From Methylomonas aurea (lineage in GTDB: Bacteria; Pseudomonadota; Gammaproteobacteria; Methylococcales; Methylomonadaceae), in contig NZ_JANIBM010000004.1 of NCBI RefSeq assembly GCF_024505045.1, positions 186,001 to 250,000 on the forward strand: DNA of 64,000 nucleotides. The letters are read 5' to 3'. The notes beneath the pieces are model-generated. The model was not told where the DNA came from and did no database searches. It saw only the letters and a list, made by a program, of their open reading frames with translations. Position numbers and translations under genes: made by a program. Below, piece after piece: positions 1 to 9,058 of this stretch (position 1 is its first letter; each line of letters begins with the position of its first letter).

Positions 1-358
1 ATACGACTTGGCTTATGGCCGCTTGTGGGATTATTCGCTCGGCCACAAACCCGGCGAAGCGGCGCTGTACACCGCCAGCGCCTTAATTGATGGCTTGTCG
101 TACCGGCCGGTCGATACCCACGACGCTAATATCCAGGCCGGCTATTTCGGCGAGACCTTGATGATCTGGCGCGAGCAAGGCGAGGGCGTATGGCCGCTGC
201 AATTGGATACCAAGCAAAACTGGTTGGCGGTGGACGTGGTTGGCAGGGTCCGGGAATTGGCGGTCGATAGTGCCGGCCGAGCCAACGTACCGATTTCCGC
301 CAGTCCGATCTACATCTTGCCGGCTGTACGCTACCGATATCTGACGGCAGCAGGCTGA
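1..358 (+). CDS. C-terminal end of a cut-off protein, possibly a polysaccharide-active glycosidase
   Basis: The reading frame is open from the first bases of the window and stops at TGA 356-358, so only the last ~118 residues are visible. The segment has alternating beta-strand-like hydrophobics and ends in a run like VPISASPIYILPAVRYRY. Such 'SPIYI' tails are common in the C-terminal beta domain of GH39/PslG-like glycosidases. A role in trimming or turning over the polysaccharide made by the neighbouring locus would fit, but the catalytic domain lies outside the window. The internal TTG at 8 is not the true start. The frame is convincing; the function is a guess. Confidence 0.5.
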   Translation, partial: YDLAYGRLWDYSLGHKPGEAALYTASALIDGLSYRPVDTHDANIQAGYFGETLMIWREQGEGVWPLQLDTKQNWLAVDVVGRVRELAVDSAGRANVPISASPIYILPAVRYRYLTAAG

Positions 359-417
359 AGCGCGGTAATACTGTGAGTTGGCCGTCGTTCCGGGAATCAA
401 TGCAGACCGGTCTTGTG

Positions 418-1152
418 TTAATTGTTGAGCGCGCGCCGCTGGGCAAATACTACCCGGCCGCACCAGAGCAGCGCCGCCAGCATCAAAACCGCGCCGAGCA
501 GTTGTGCCGCGTTGGCCAAGCGATGGTCTTGCGCCAGCAGGCCGGATTCGGTGAGCAAGTATTCCCAGTCGTGAAAACCGTAAGGCGCGGAATGGCCGAA
601 GTTGCCGCCCAGCAGCGGCAGTTGGCCGGCGCGGGCGTCGTTGATATAGGGTGCAATATCCAGAAAATTTTCGCCTATCCACCACAAGCACAAGCCGGCC
701 CCGAACGGATCGCGGGTCTTTAGCAATAAGGTCAGCATGCAAATAGTCGGCATCAGAAGTTGGCCCAGCGTTCCGCCCAGCGAGGCGATGAATTGGCCGA
801 ACGGCCTGAAGATCACGTGGCCGGCTTCGTGAAACGGCAGGTTGACCAGATGCAAAAACGATTGCCCGGCGGCATTTCCGGAGATGCCTGGCACGATCAG
901 TAGCCAGCTCCACAGTAGGAGCCCCGGCAGCAGCAGGCAGCGGCCCAGAAACACCGCCGAGTTGTCCCGGTAGGCGTCATCGCTCAACAGCGGCGCCGCC
1001 GGCTCCATCACGACGGTCACTTGCGGGCGTGCCGTTGCCGATTGCTGCGGCTCGCCATGGTATTTGTAATATTTGGCAAAGACGATGCCGCAATGCGGGC
1101 AGATTGCGGCGGCGGGAGTTACCTCGCCGTTACATTTGGGGCAGTGTTTCAT
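418..1152 (-). CDS. Zinc-ribbon membrane protein with HEAGH metalloprotease-like motif
   Basis: About 244 residues. I take the ATG at 1152 (MKHCPKCNGEV) because the protein then opens with a short zinc ribbon (CPKC...CPHC). The longer frame up to 1320 adds only low-complexity sequence. After the ribbon come several hydrophobic segments, with NLPFHEAGHVIFRPFG in the middle. HEAGH matches the HExxH zinc motif of membrane metalloproteases (M50/site-2-like), and a later GENFLDIAPYINDARAG could supply a third ligand. It lies convergent to the partial gene at 1-358 and divergent from the polysaccharide operon. The family is conserved but uncharacterised; a protease role is inference from the motif alone. 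Confidence 0.65.
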   Translation of the reverse strand: MKHCPKCNGEVTPAAAICPHCGIVFAKYYKYHGEPQQSATARPQVTVVMEPAAPLLSDDAYRDNSAVFLGRCLLLPGLLLWSWLLIVPGISGNAAGQSFLHLVNLPFHEAGHVIFRPFGQFIASLGGTLGQLLMPTICMLTLLLKTRDPFGAGLCLWWIGENFLDIAPYINDARAGQLPLLGGNFGHSAPYGFHDWEYLLTESGLLAQDHRLANAAQLLGAVLMLAALLWCGRVVFAQRRALNN

Positions 1153-1478
1153 CAGCAGGTTCCGAAGTTGGTAGTGGCGTTTGATTGGCCTTTGCCGAAC
1201 AACCTTAGCAGTAAGGTCGGAATTAATGAGTCGATACCGGCGATTTGTCGAAAATAGAGCCAGCGCCATCGATTGCCAGTCCAGGTCCGGCCGTTTATCC
1301 AACTCTAATTTCCCTCTCATCTCCTCTTAATTAAACCCCCCGGTTTTCTCTCATTTTGCGCCGGTAAGCTTTGTACCCAAGCCGGCACTGCTGAATCGCA
1401 AGCCCGGCAACAGGTTGAGGATGCCAAGGATGGCGTCCTTAAGTCTTCGGAACTAGACGCAACAGGGGGAACGCCGCT

Positions 1479-2900
1479 ATGCCACTCGGCTTCGGAAACA
1501 TCTTCAACGGACTTTTTCGTCAATACGGCCATACCGTGATTCTGCTGTTACGGATCATCGACGTGGCCATGCTGTTAACCGCCGCCTGGGCGGCGCATTT
1601 TTTCTGGCTGCGCGAATATGCGGTTGACCAGCATTATCGGATCGTAACTGCGTTGGGCGTCCTCGGCGCAATCATTTTCTTTGAAATCGGCCAAGTCTAT
1701 CGGCCCTGGCGCAACGATGCGATGCGTGGCGAAGTCGCCCGCATCGTTAGAGCCTGGCTGCTGGCGCTGCTGGCGGTGGTTTCCATCGTATTTCTGGTGC
1801 GCTTGCATGTCTGGTTCGGTTCCAGTTACCGCTGGATTGCCTCGTGGGGCGTGCTGGGTTTGGTCTGCGTATTGGCTGCGCGCTCGGTGATGTCGCAGGT
1901 TTTGCGTTGGCTGCGGTCCCGGGGTTGGTCGCAGGGCAAAATCATCATGGTCGGCCTGAATCAAATGGCGGTAGCTGTAGCGCGGCAGTTGAACCATTCG
2001 CCCTGGGCGGGTTTGCAGGCAGTGGGTTATGTCGACGACCGCGCCGCTGGCCGGCAGCCGCTGAACGATCATAACCTGCAATGTTTGGGCAGATTGGAAG
2101 ACTTGCCGGCGCTGATCGACCGGCACGCTATCGACGAGGTCTGGGTAGCATATCAGGGCGAATCCCTCACCGAGCGGGCGCAATACCAATTGCGGCACTT
2201 GCCGGTCAGCATCCGGCTGGTGATCGATTGCTTTGCCTTCAAACAAAGCAAGTTTCTGAGTCTGAACACCGTGGCCGGCATTCCGACTCTGGATTTTTCG
2301 GTGTCGCCGCTGCACGGCGTCAACCGCTACATTAAGGAAGCCGAAGACCGTTTGCTGGCTTTGATTTTACTGTTGCTGATCAGCCCGCTGATGCTGTTGA
2401 TCGCTGTCGGCGTCAAATTGAGTTCGCCCGGCCCGGTGTTTTACCGCCAGGTCAGGGTGGGCTGGAACAACCGCAAATTCACCATGCTGAAATTCCGCTC
2501 GATGCCGGTGGATGTCGAGTCCAAAACCGGCGCGGTCTGGGCCAAACCCGGCGAAAATCGGGCCACGCCGTTCGGTAGCTTCCTGCGCAAAACCAGCCTG
2601 GACGAATTGCCGCAATTGATCAACGTTTTGCGCGGCGACATGTCCTTGGTGGGCCCGCGCCCGGAACGGCCGGACTTCGTCGAAGTGTTCAAGGAACAAG
2701 TGCCCAACTACATGAAAAAACACATGGTCAAGGCCGGTATCACCGGCTGGGCCCAAGTCAACGGCTGGCGCGGCGATACCGATTTGAACCGGCGCATCGA
2801 GCACGATTTGTATTACATCCAGAACTGGTCGTTGTGGTTCGATATCGAGATCGCCTTCCGCACCGTACTGACCGGTTTTATCAACAAGAACGCCTATTAA
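1479..2900 (+). CDS. Undecaprenyl-phosphate sugar phosphotransferase (initiating enzyme)
   Basis: 473 residues. It transfers a sugar-1-phosphate (usually glucose) from a nucleotide sugar to undecaprenyl phosphate, the first membrane step of exopolysaccharide repeat-unit synthesis. The N-terminal half has four membrane segments and a CoA-binding-like region (IIMVGLNQMAVAVARQL). The C-terminal half from about residue 290 is the bacterial sugar transferase domain, with KLSSPGPVFYRQVRVG, KFRSM, TSLDELPQLINVLRGDMSLVGPRPE and AGITGWAQVNGWRG, all WcaJ/WbaP-family signatures. A good ribosome site (AGGGGGA) precedes the ATG. The next gene follows after 12 bases, so it opens the polysaccharide operon. 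Confidence 0.93.
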   Translation: MPLGFGNIFNGLFRQYGHTVILLLRIIDVAMLLTAAWAAHFFWLREYAVDQHYRIVTALGVLGAIIFFEIGQVYRPWRNDAMRGEVARIVRAWLLALLAVVSIVFLVRLHVWFGSSYRWIASWGVLGLVCVLAARSVMSQVLRWLRSRGWSQGKIIMVGLNQMAVAVARQLNHSPWAGLQAVGYVDDRAAGRQPLNDHNLQCLGRLEDLPALIDRHAIDEVWVAYQGESLTERAQYQLRHLPVSIRLVIDCFAFKQSKFLSLNTVAGIPTLDFSVSPLHGVNRYIKEAEDRLLALILLLLISPLMLLIAVGVKLSSPGPVFYRQVRVGWNNRKFTMLKFRSMPVDVESKTGAVWAKPGENRATPFGSFLRKTSLDELPQLINVLRGDMSLVGPRPERPDFVEVFKEQVPNYMKKHMVKAGITGWAQVNGWRGDTDLNRRIEHDLYYIQNWSLWFDIEIAFRTVLTGFINKNAY

Positions 2901-2912
2901 GGAAACCCGAGC

Positions 2913-4016
2913 ATGTACAGATTGCTTCCCATCCTGTTGACGTTAGCGCTACCGGGCTGTTTTCTGGCGCCCGGCATGGACATGAACACCGACAGTAACG
3001 GCTTGACCGAAATCGAGTTGCCGGCACGAAAGGACGGCCGCTTGGTGAAGGAGAAAGTCCGCGTCATGCCGATCACCGCCGACCTGATCATCGAGAAGGA
3101 AGTGGCCCGGCAACAGGCGGTCGGCCAATTGCTGCCAGTGGACAATACCAAGACCAGTTATCGGATCGGGCCGCAGGACAGGTTGCAGATTACGGTGTGG
3201 GAGCACCCGGAATTGAACGATCCCGGCGGCGAAAAGATTCTGCCGGAGATGGCAGGTAAGGTGGTCGACGACAACGGCGATCTGTATTACCCCTATGTCG
3301 GCAATCTTCATGTCGGCGGCAAGACCATTCCGGAAGTGCGCGAAGAGCTGACCCGCGAATTGTCGCGTTTTTTCAAGAAGGTCAAACTCGACATTCGGGT
3401 GTTGTCGTTTCAGGCTCACCGGGTGGCGGTGGTCGGCGAGGTCAAGCAACCGGGGGTATTGGCGATGAACGAAACCCCGCTGACCGTGGCCGAGGCCATC
3501 AGCCGCGCCGGCGGCGCCACCAAGGATTCGGACATGAACAACGTAGCGCTGGCCCGCGACGGCAAGCTCTACAAACTGGATGTGCAAGCCCTGTATGAAA
3601 AGGGGTTGACCACGCAGAACGTACTATTGAAAGACGGCGATGTGCTCAATGTCGGCGACCAAAAGGACAGCAAAGTCTACGTGATGGGCGAGGTCGGCCG
3701 GCAACAGGCGGTGCAGATCAACAAAGGCCGGATGAGTCTGGCGCAAGCCTTGGCCGAGGCCTACGGCGTCGATTTCAATACCTCGCGTCCGGGCGACATT
3801 TATGTGGTGCGCGCCGGCGATATGAAACCGGAAATCTTCCAGCTCAACGCCGAATCGCCTGACGCGATGATCCTGGCCGAGCAATTTCCGCTGCAAGCCC
3901 ACGACACCTTGTTCGTCGGTACTGCCGGCGTTACCCAGTGGTCGCGGGTGTTGAACCAGATTCTGCCCGGATCGTTTACCGCGATCATGTCGCAAGCGGC
4001 ACTGATGGGAATGTAG
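2913..4016 (+). CDS. Polysaccharide export outer membrane lipoprotein (Wza-like)
   Basis: 367 residues. The start has a lipoprotein signal (LTLALPGCFLAPG, lipidated Cys at about residue 16). It continues with a Poly_export domain (RIGPQDRLQITVWEHPEL...) and then SLBB repeats (VAVVGEVKQPGVLAMNETPLTVAEAISRAGG; KVYVMGEVGRQQAVQI). Proteins of this type form the octameric outer membrane channel through which the polymer leaves the cell, docking onto the Wzc-like kinase encoded by the next gene. The C-terminus has a hydrophobic/amphipathic stretch as expected for the outer membrane helix barrel. Co-transcription with its neighbours is likely, since gaps are 12 and 45 bases. Confidence 0.93.
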   Translation: MYRLLPILLTLALPGCFLAPGMDMNTDSNGLTEIELPARKDGRLVKEKVRVMPITADLIIEKEVARQQAVGQLLPVDNTKTSYRIGPQDRLQITVWEHPELNDPGGEKILPEMAGKVVDDNGDLYYPYVGNLHVGGKTIPEVREELTRELSRFFKKVKLDIRVLSFQAHRVAVVGEVKQPGVLAMNETPLTVAEAISRAGGATKDSDMNNVALARDGKLYKLDVQALYEKGLTTQNVLLKDGDVLNVGDQKDSKVYVMGEVGRQQAVQINKGRMSLAQALAEAYGVDFNTSRPGDIYVVRAGDMKPEIFQLNAESPDAMILAEQFPLQAHDTLFVGTAGVTQWSRVLNQILPGSFTAIMSQAALMGM

Positions 4017-4061
4017 TTAAAAAATCGCCCCCGGCTGCTGGTGTGCGCAGAGGGGAATTGA

Positions 4062-6443
4062 ATGTTTTCAAGCGAAAAGGTTGTGAAAAGTATGTATCCA
4101 CCCAATGAAGCCACTCCGGTGTTACCGTTGCCGAATCCAAATCGCCTGCAAGAGCAGAGCGTCAGCATTCGCGACTACGTGGATTTGCTGATCGAAGGCC
4201 GTAAAACCCTATTGACCGCTCTCGCCGCGGTGTTGACCGTGACGCTGGTGTACCTGGTTTTGGCGCCGCGGACCTACAAAGCCGATGCCTTGCTGCGCAT
4301 CGACAAGAATAAAGCCTTGTTGGCCGCCAATCTGCACGGCGACAACAATCAGACTCCGGCCGAAGCCGAGAGTCCGCGGGCGCAGCGCGAAGTCGAGATT
4401 CTGCGTTCGCGTTCGGTGCTGGGTAAGGTGGTCGACAATCTGAATCTGGCTATTGAAATCGAGCCCAGTTATTTTCCGCTGATCGGCGAAACCCTGGCCC
4501 GTAAACACGATCGCCACGACGGCGTCGCCGGCACCTGGTGGGGCTTCGGCCGTTGGGCCTGGGGCGGCGAGAAGGCCAAGGTGGCCGCGTTCGAGGTTCC
4601 GGACCGTTACCAGGAAAAGGAATTTACGCTGATCGCACTGGAACACGGCCGCTACCAGATCCTGGCACCGAACGGCGACGAGTTGCTGACCGGCGAAGTC
4701 GGTCAGGTCGTCACGGCCGAAATCGGCGAGAAAACCCCGGTGACGATTAAAATCGAAGCCCTGGACGCCCATCCCGGCACCCATTTTACGCTGGTGAGGC
4801 GCACCGCGTTATCGGCGATCGAAACCCTGCAGAAAGCCTTTGCCGTCAAGGAAGTGTCGAAAGATACCGACATTTTGAGCGTGGAACTGAAAGGCCGCGA
4901 TCCGGAACAACTGGCCAAGTCGGTCAACGATATCGCCGCGATTTACGTCAACGCCACGGTGAATTGGGAATCGGCCGAAGCCTCGCAAAAATTGGCCTTT
5001 CTGGAAAGCCAACTGCCGATCGTCAAAGAGCGGCTGGAAAAAGCCGAGCAGGGCCTGAGCGCCTACCGGCAACAGCACGGCGCAGTGGACATTTCCGCCG
5101 AGGCCGAGATTCTGTTGAAACAGGCTTCGGACATGGAAACCCTGAGCATCCAGCTCAAGCAAAAATATGACGAACAAAGCCAGCGGCTGGAGTCCGAGCA
5201 TCCCGACATGATGGCTACCAACGCCCAGATCAAGCGGGTGAATGGTAAGTTGGCGGCCCTGGAAAAACGCATCAAGGATTTACCCAAAACCCAGCAAAAC
5301 ATGGTGAGCCTGTCGCGCGACGTCCAGGTCAATACCGAACTGTACACCTCGTTACTGAACAGCGCTCAGGAGCAACGCATCGCCGCCGCCGGCTCGTTGG
5401 GCAACTCGCGGATCGTCGATTTCGCGGTGACTCCGGAAAAGCCGTACTGGCCGAAGCCGGGCCTGCTGCTGGCAATCGCCAGCCTGTTGGGCCTGAGCCT
5501 GGGATCGGCATGGGTGTTCCTGTGCCACTCGCTGCAGCGCCACGACAATTATCCGGCCTTGCTGGAATACCAGGTCGGGCTGCCGATGTTCGCTGCCATC
5601 CCGCATAGCAAGAAACAACGCAAATTGGCCGGTCTGCTCGGCCGCGACAAAGACGGCGGCATCCTGGTCAACGAAGATCCGCTGGATATCTCGGTCGAAT
5701 CGCTGCGCGGATTGCGCACCACGCTGGAGGCGACGCTGGCCAACCATGAAAGCAAGGTCATCATGGTCAGCAGTCCGGCGCCGGCGATGGGCAAGTCGTT
5801 TGTCAGCTCCAACCTGGCGGCACTGCTGGCCAGCATCAAGAAACGGGTGCTGGTGATCGACGCCGACATGCGTAACGGCCGCCTGCACGAAACTTTCGGC
5901 ATTGGTAAACAGCCCGGTTTGTCCGATCTGTTGGCCGGCCGCGCCAGCCTGGGCGAAGTCATCGTCAGCCTGCCGGAAGTCGGTATCGATCTGATTCCGC
6001 GCGGCAACATGGTGCTGAATCCGGCCGAACTGCTGGTGCTGGGCGAACTGGCCGAGACCCTGGAGCAACTGAAAAGCTTTTACAACCACATCGTGATCGA
6101 CTCGCCGCCGATTCTGGGTGCCACCGACGCCGCGATTCTGGGCAAGCATGCCGACGCCACCTTCCTGGTGGTCAAGGAAGGCCGTTATACCGCGCAGGAG
6201 CTGGAAGTCAGCGCCCGCCGTTTCCAGCAAGTCGGCATCAAACCGAACGGTTTCATCATCAACGACATGAAGGAAGGCTCGTCCTACTATCCGTACTACG
6301 GCTACGCCTACCAACGCGCCGACCAGGAGCCGGCCGCCGCTGCCGGATGGACCGACAAATACCATGCAGTCGGCGATTGGCTGACCAAGCAACTGGAGCG
6401 GGACTGGGTACCGGCCGCCGCCGAAACCGACGAGCGGGGTTAA
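4062..6443 (+). CDS. Polysaccharide co-polymerase / autophosphorylating tyrosine kinase (Wzc-like)
   Basis: 793 residues. The N-terminal Wzz chain-length domain has one membrane helix near residues 45-65, a long periplasmic region with coiled coil, and a GNVD-like second helix region near 470-490 preceded by TPEKPYWPKPG. The C-terminal cytoplasmic BY-kinase shows a P-loop-like APAMGKSFVSSNLAALLA, Walker A' VIDADMRNGRLHETFG and Walker B HIVIDSPPILGATDAAIL. A tyrosine-rich patch follows (SSYYPYYGYAYQ), the usual autophosphorylation tail. It controls chain length and drives export together with the upstream lipoprotein. The 4062 ATG is chosen because GAGGGG sits 8-10 bases upstream. Confidence 0.94.
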   Translation: MFSSEKVVKSMYPPNEATPVLPLPNPNRLQEQSVSIRDYVDLLIEGRKTLLTALAAVLTVTLVYLVLAPRTYKADALLRIDKNKALLAANLHGDNNQTPAEAESPRAQREVEILRSRSVLGKVVDNLNLAIEIEPSYFPLIGETLARKHDRHDGVAGTWWGFGRWAWGGEKAKVAAFEVPDRYQEKEFTLIALEHGRYQILAPNGDELLTGEVGQVVTAEIGEKTPVTIKIEALDAHPGTHFTLVRRTALSAIETLQKAFAVKEVSKDTDILSVELKGRDPEQLAKSVNDIAAIYVNATVNWESAEASQKLAFLESQLPIVKERLEKAEQGLSAYRQQHGAVDISAEAEILLKQASDMETLSIQLKQKYDEQSQRLESEHPDMMATNAQIKRVNGKLAALEKRIKDLPKTQQNMVSLSRDVQVNTELYTSLLNSAQEQRIAAAGSLGNSRIVDFAVTPEKPYWPKPGLLLAIASLLGLSLGSAWVFLCHSLQRHDNYPALLEYQVGLPMFAAIPHSKKQRKLAGLLGRDKDGGILVNEDPLDISVESLRGLRTTLEATLANHESKVIMVSSPAPAMGKSFVSSNLAALLASIKKRVLVIDADMRNGRLHETFGIGKQPGLSDLLAGRASLGEVIVSLPEVGIDLIPRGNMVLNPAELLVLGELAETLEQLKSFYNHIVIDSPPILGATDAAILGKHADATFLVVKEGRYTAQELEVSARRFQQVGIKPNGFIINDMKEGSSYYPYYGYAYQRADQEPAAAAGWTDKYHAVGDWLTKQLERDWVPAAAETDERG

Positions 6444-6450
6444 GGCTCCC

Positions 6451-7692
6451 ATGCTACTGAAGCTGGAAAAAGATCTGCCGCTGTTGCTGTTCGGCTTGGT
6501 CTGTACTTCGACCGTCGCCGCGTTGCCGCAGGTGCAGTCGGCCTGGGCCGGCATCAAGGAAGTCTACGGCGAACAGGAAATGGGCCTGCGCTTGCTGCGC
6601 GAAGCGATGCTGGCGCTGCTGGTTTGCTACGCCTGGGCCGAACCGCGTTTGCGCAACGGCATCGTCAGCGGTCCGGTGCTGGCGTTTTTGAGCGTGGTGG
6701 CGGCATACGTACTGTTCGAAATCGGCTACGCCCTCTATCTGGACTTGCCGCTGGTGGTGCCGATGACCGGACTCAGAGTGTTCGAATATTTGCCGTTGGC
6801 GCTGATCGGCTTTGTCTGCGGTCGGCGCGGCGCGGCCGATTGGGTGATCGGCCGGTTCGCCCGCTGTTTGCGTTACTACTTGGTATTGCAGGCCGGGCTG
6901 GCCCTGGCGCAGGCATTGTGGGCGCCGCCCTTGTTCGGCGTGTCGATGCTGGGCGGCGGCCGGCCGTTCGGTACCTTCGTCAGCCCGAATCTGTTCGGCG
7001 CGGCGATGGCGACTTGCGCGCTGGTATTCGCCGTGGTGCCGGGCATGCGCCGCTGGCTGGCGCTGAGCGTGTTGCTGGCGTTGTTGAGCGGCTCGCGCAC
7101 CGCATTTCTCAGCGGCTTACTGGTGGTGTTTTTCCAAATCTATGCCGCGCTGCGACCGCGCGACCGCTGGGCCTTGTGGATGCCGGCGCCGATGTTGGCG
7201 GTCGGTGCCTTGATCCTGGCATCCAGTCCGCTGCTAAGCGGTCGCGACGATGCCGATCCGACCGAGGACGGCCGCATCGCCCTGTGGCAACGGGTATTCG
7301 CCAACCACGTGCACGATGCCGCCGATTTGCTGTTCGGTTGGGGCCTGGGTTTGAGCTCCAATACCGTTAACTTGCTGTTCGGCGCCGAGCATTTTCCCGG
7401 CCAATTCGATTCCGACAGTTTGTATCTGTTTCTACTGAACGGCTACGGCCTGATCGGCTTGCTGGCCTATCTGGGTTTTTTATGGGCAACGACAAGGATG
7501 TCGGTCCACCCTGCCAAGGGCTTGGTCGCGATGTTCATTTTCGTCGCCGGTTTGACCTTCAATTTATGGGAGTACTTTCCGCAGAACGCGGTGCTGATGT
7601 TTTTATGGGGCGCGATGCTGGGACACCACCGTCAGCCCGATTCGACGGCGCCGGCGAACGCCGGTCTGCAACCGGCGAGGGTTTATGGTTAA
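6451..7692 (+). CDS. O-antigen ligase/polymerase-like membrane protein (Wzy-like)
   Basis: 413 residues with about ten or eleven hydrophobic segments and a large periplasmic loop (around RDDADPTEDGRIALWQRVFANHVHDAADLLFGWGLGLSSNTVN). That arrangement is typical of Wzy/WaaL-fold polymerases, where the loop carries catalytic Arg/His residues; the GSRTAFLSG stretch before it is also typical. It would join lipid-linked repeat units at the periplasmic face. It follows the kinase by 7 bases and overlaps the flippase gene by 8. Family members are poorly conserved, so the call rests on topology, the loop and position. Confidence 0.8.
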   Translation: MLLKLEKDLPLLLFGLVCTSTVAALPQVQSAWAGIKEVYGEQEMGLRLLREAMLALLVCYAWAEPRLRNGIVSGPVLAFLSVVAAYVLFEIGYALYLDLPLVVPMTGLRVFEYLPLALIGFVCGRRGAADWVIGRFARCLRYYLVLQAGLALAQALWAPPLFGVSMLGGGRPFGTFVSPNLFGAAMATCALVFAVVPGMRRWLALSVLLALLSGSRTAFLSGLLVVFFQIYAALRPRDRWALWMPAPMLAVGALILASSPLLSGRDDADPTEDGRIALWQRVFANHVHDAADLLFGWGLGLSSNTVNLLFGAEHFPGQFDSDSLYLFLLNGYGLIGLLAYLGFLWATTRMSVHPAKGLVAMFIFVAGLTFNLWEYFPQNAVLMFLWGAMLGHHRQPDSTAPANAGLQPARVYG

Positions 7693-9019
7693 GCGCAGGC
7701 TAATCCGGTTGCGGCAATCGCGCTTATGCTGCGACGCATTCTGGGCCTTGTTCGGCCAATTGGCCTCGGCGATCGCCCTGTTGGCGGGTACCCGGCTATT
7801 GACCGAGCGGGTGGCGCCGGACGTGTTCGGCCAGGTCGCGCTGCTGAACGGCTGCGTCGCGCTCGGCGTTGCCGCGTTTTCCTACCCGTTTATCTGCGGC
7901 GGCATGCGTTTGCTGCCGGAGTGCGCCGGCCCGGCGCAAAGTGCCCAACTTCACCGGGCAGTCGCTGGCTTGACCTTGCAGGCGACTTTGTTGGCACTCG
8001 GTTTGTTGCTGATCGGTGGCGGCTACTACGCTCACCTGAACCAAACGCAGATGATGCCGTTCTTGTTGGCCGGCGCGTTGCTGGCGGTAACCGTCTGGCG
8101 CGAATTCGGCGTGCAACTGGCGATCGGCGGCCGTCGCCAACGCCGGGCCGCGTTGTGGCAAACCGGCGACTCACTTTTAAGGCCGGCGCTGGCCGTGGCC
8201 GCGGTTAGCTATCTGGGCGCGCGAGTGGAATGGATTCTGGCCGGCTATGCCGTGGCGACGCTGATGTCCAATCTGCTCTGGTGGCGGCCTGATGGCGCAG
8301 GCGCAGGCGGGACGGCAACTCGGGGCAGCGTGCGCCGGTTTGCCGGCAAGATTTGGGATTATGCTTGGCCTTTGATTCCGATGGAGCTGGTGTTTTGGCT
8401 GAATGGGGTGGGGGACCGTTATGCGATCGCCTACTTCCTCGGCGCCGCCGATGTCGGTTTGTATGCGGCCGGCTACACCCTGGTCAACGAAGCCTTCAAC
8501 CGCGGCGCGATGGTGTTGCTGAGGACTTTTCAGCCGGCTTATTTTCATGCGTTTTCCGACGGCGAGTACCGCCGCGCCCATACCGTGTTGCGGTTATGGA
8601 CCCGCAGTTTGCTGGCCGGTGGCGGCTTGGGCCTGCTGGCCTTGCCCTGGATGGGCGACTGGCTGGTGAGCCTTTTGTTGGCCGAGGCCTACCGTCCGGT
8701 CGCGGCCCTGTTGCCGGCCATCGGCTGCGGCTGTTTGCTGCATGCGTTGGGTACGGTTTGGGCGCAGCCGCTGCTGGCGGCAAAACGCACGCGGGTGTTG
8801 CTGAAGGGGCGCTTGTGCGGAGCTTTGGCCGCGATTACTGCTTTACCGTTGCTGATTCTGCAATACGGTTTGCCCGGCGCGGCCTGGGCCAACCCGGTGT
8901 ATTTCGGCATCGAAGCCTTGGTACTGGCCTGGCTGGCCAGGCCTTGGCGGCTGCGCGACGCCGCTCCGCAGCCGGCTGGGACGGAAGCCGCCGAGGCGGC
9001 GCTACGGGTGCCGGCCTGA
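7685..9019 (+). CDS. Oligosaccharide flippase family protein (Wzx-like)
   Basis: 444 residues, about twelve predicted membrane helices, of the MATE/polysaccharide synthase superfamily. A typical segment is PLIPMELVFWLNGVGDRYAIAYFLGAADVGLYAAGYTLVNEAF. It is expected to move undecaprenyl-linked repeat units across the inner membrane to the polymerase encoded immediately upstream. The ATG at 7685 overlaps the upstream stop (TAA 7690-7692), pointing to translational coupling. The C-terminus is alanine/proline-rich and low in information. No competing family fits as well. Confidence 0.88.
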   Translation: MVKRRLIRLRQSRLCCDAFWALFGQLASAIALLAGTRLLTERVAPDVFGQVALLNGCVALGVAAFSYPFICGGMRLLPECAGPAQSAQLHRAVAGLTLQATLLALGLLLIGGGYYAHLNQTQMMPFLLAGALLAVTVWREFGVQLAIGGRRQRRAALWQTGDSLLRPALAVAAVSYLGARVEWILAGYAVATLMSNLLWWRPDGAGAGGTATRGSVRRFAGKIWDYAWPLIPMELVFWLNGVGDRYAIAYFLGAADVGLYAAGYTLVNEAFNRGAMVLLRTFQPAYFHAFSDGEYRRAHTVLRLWTRSLLAGGGLGLLALPWMGDWLVSLLLAEAYRPVAALLPAIGCGCLLHALGTVWAQPLLAAKRTRVLLKGRLCGALAAITALPLLILQYGLPGAAWANPVYFGIEALVLAWLARPWRLRDAAPQPAGTEAAEAALRVPA

Positions 9020-9058
9020 TGGGTTTTTTTGACATTAAATCTTTTCGACTTATGGCGG

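Noticed and set aside
83-913. Long minus-strand frame across the first gene and the zinc-ribbon gene
   Set aside because: Arginine/alanine-rich shadow of GC-rich coding DNA, overlapping two better-supported genes.
5352-6557. 401-codon minus-strand frame opposite the Wzc-like kinase
   Set aside because: Antisense shadow; the plus strand carries complete kinase motifs.
6624-7370. 248-codon frame within the Wzy-like gene
   Set aside because: Out-of-phase shadow with arginine-rich, motif-free product; the membrane protein frame is clearly the real one.
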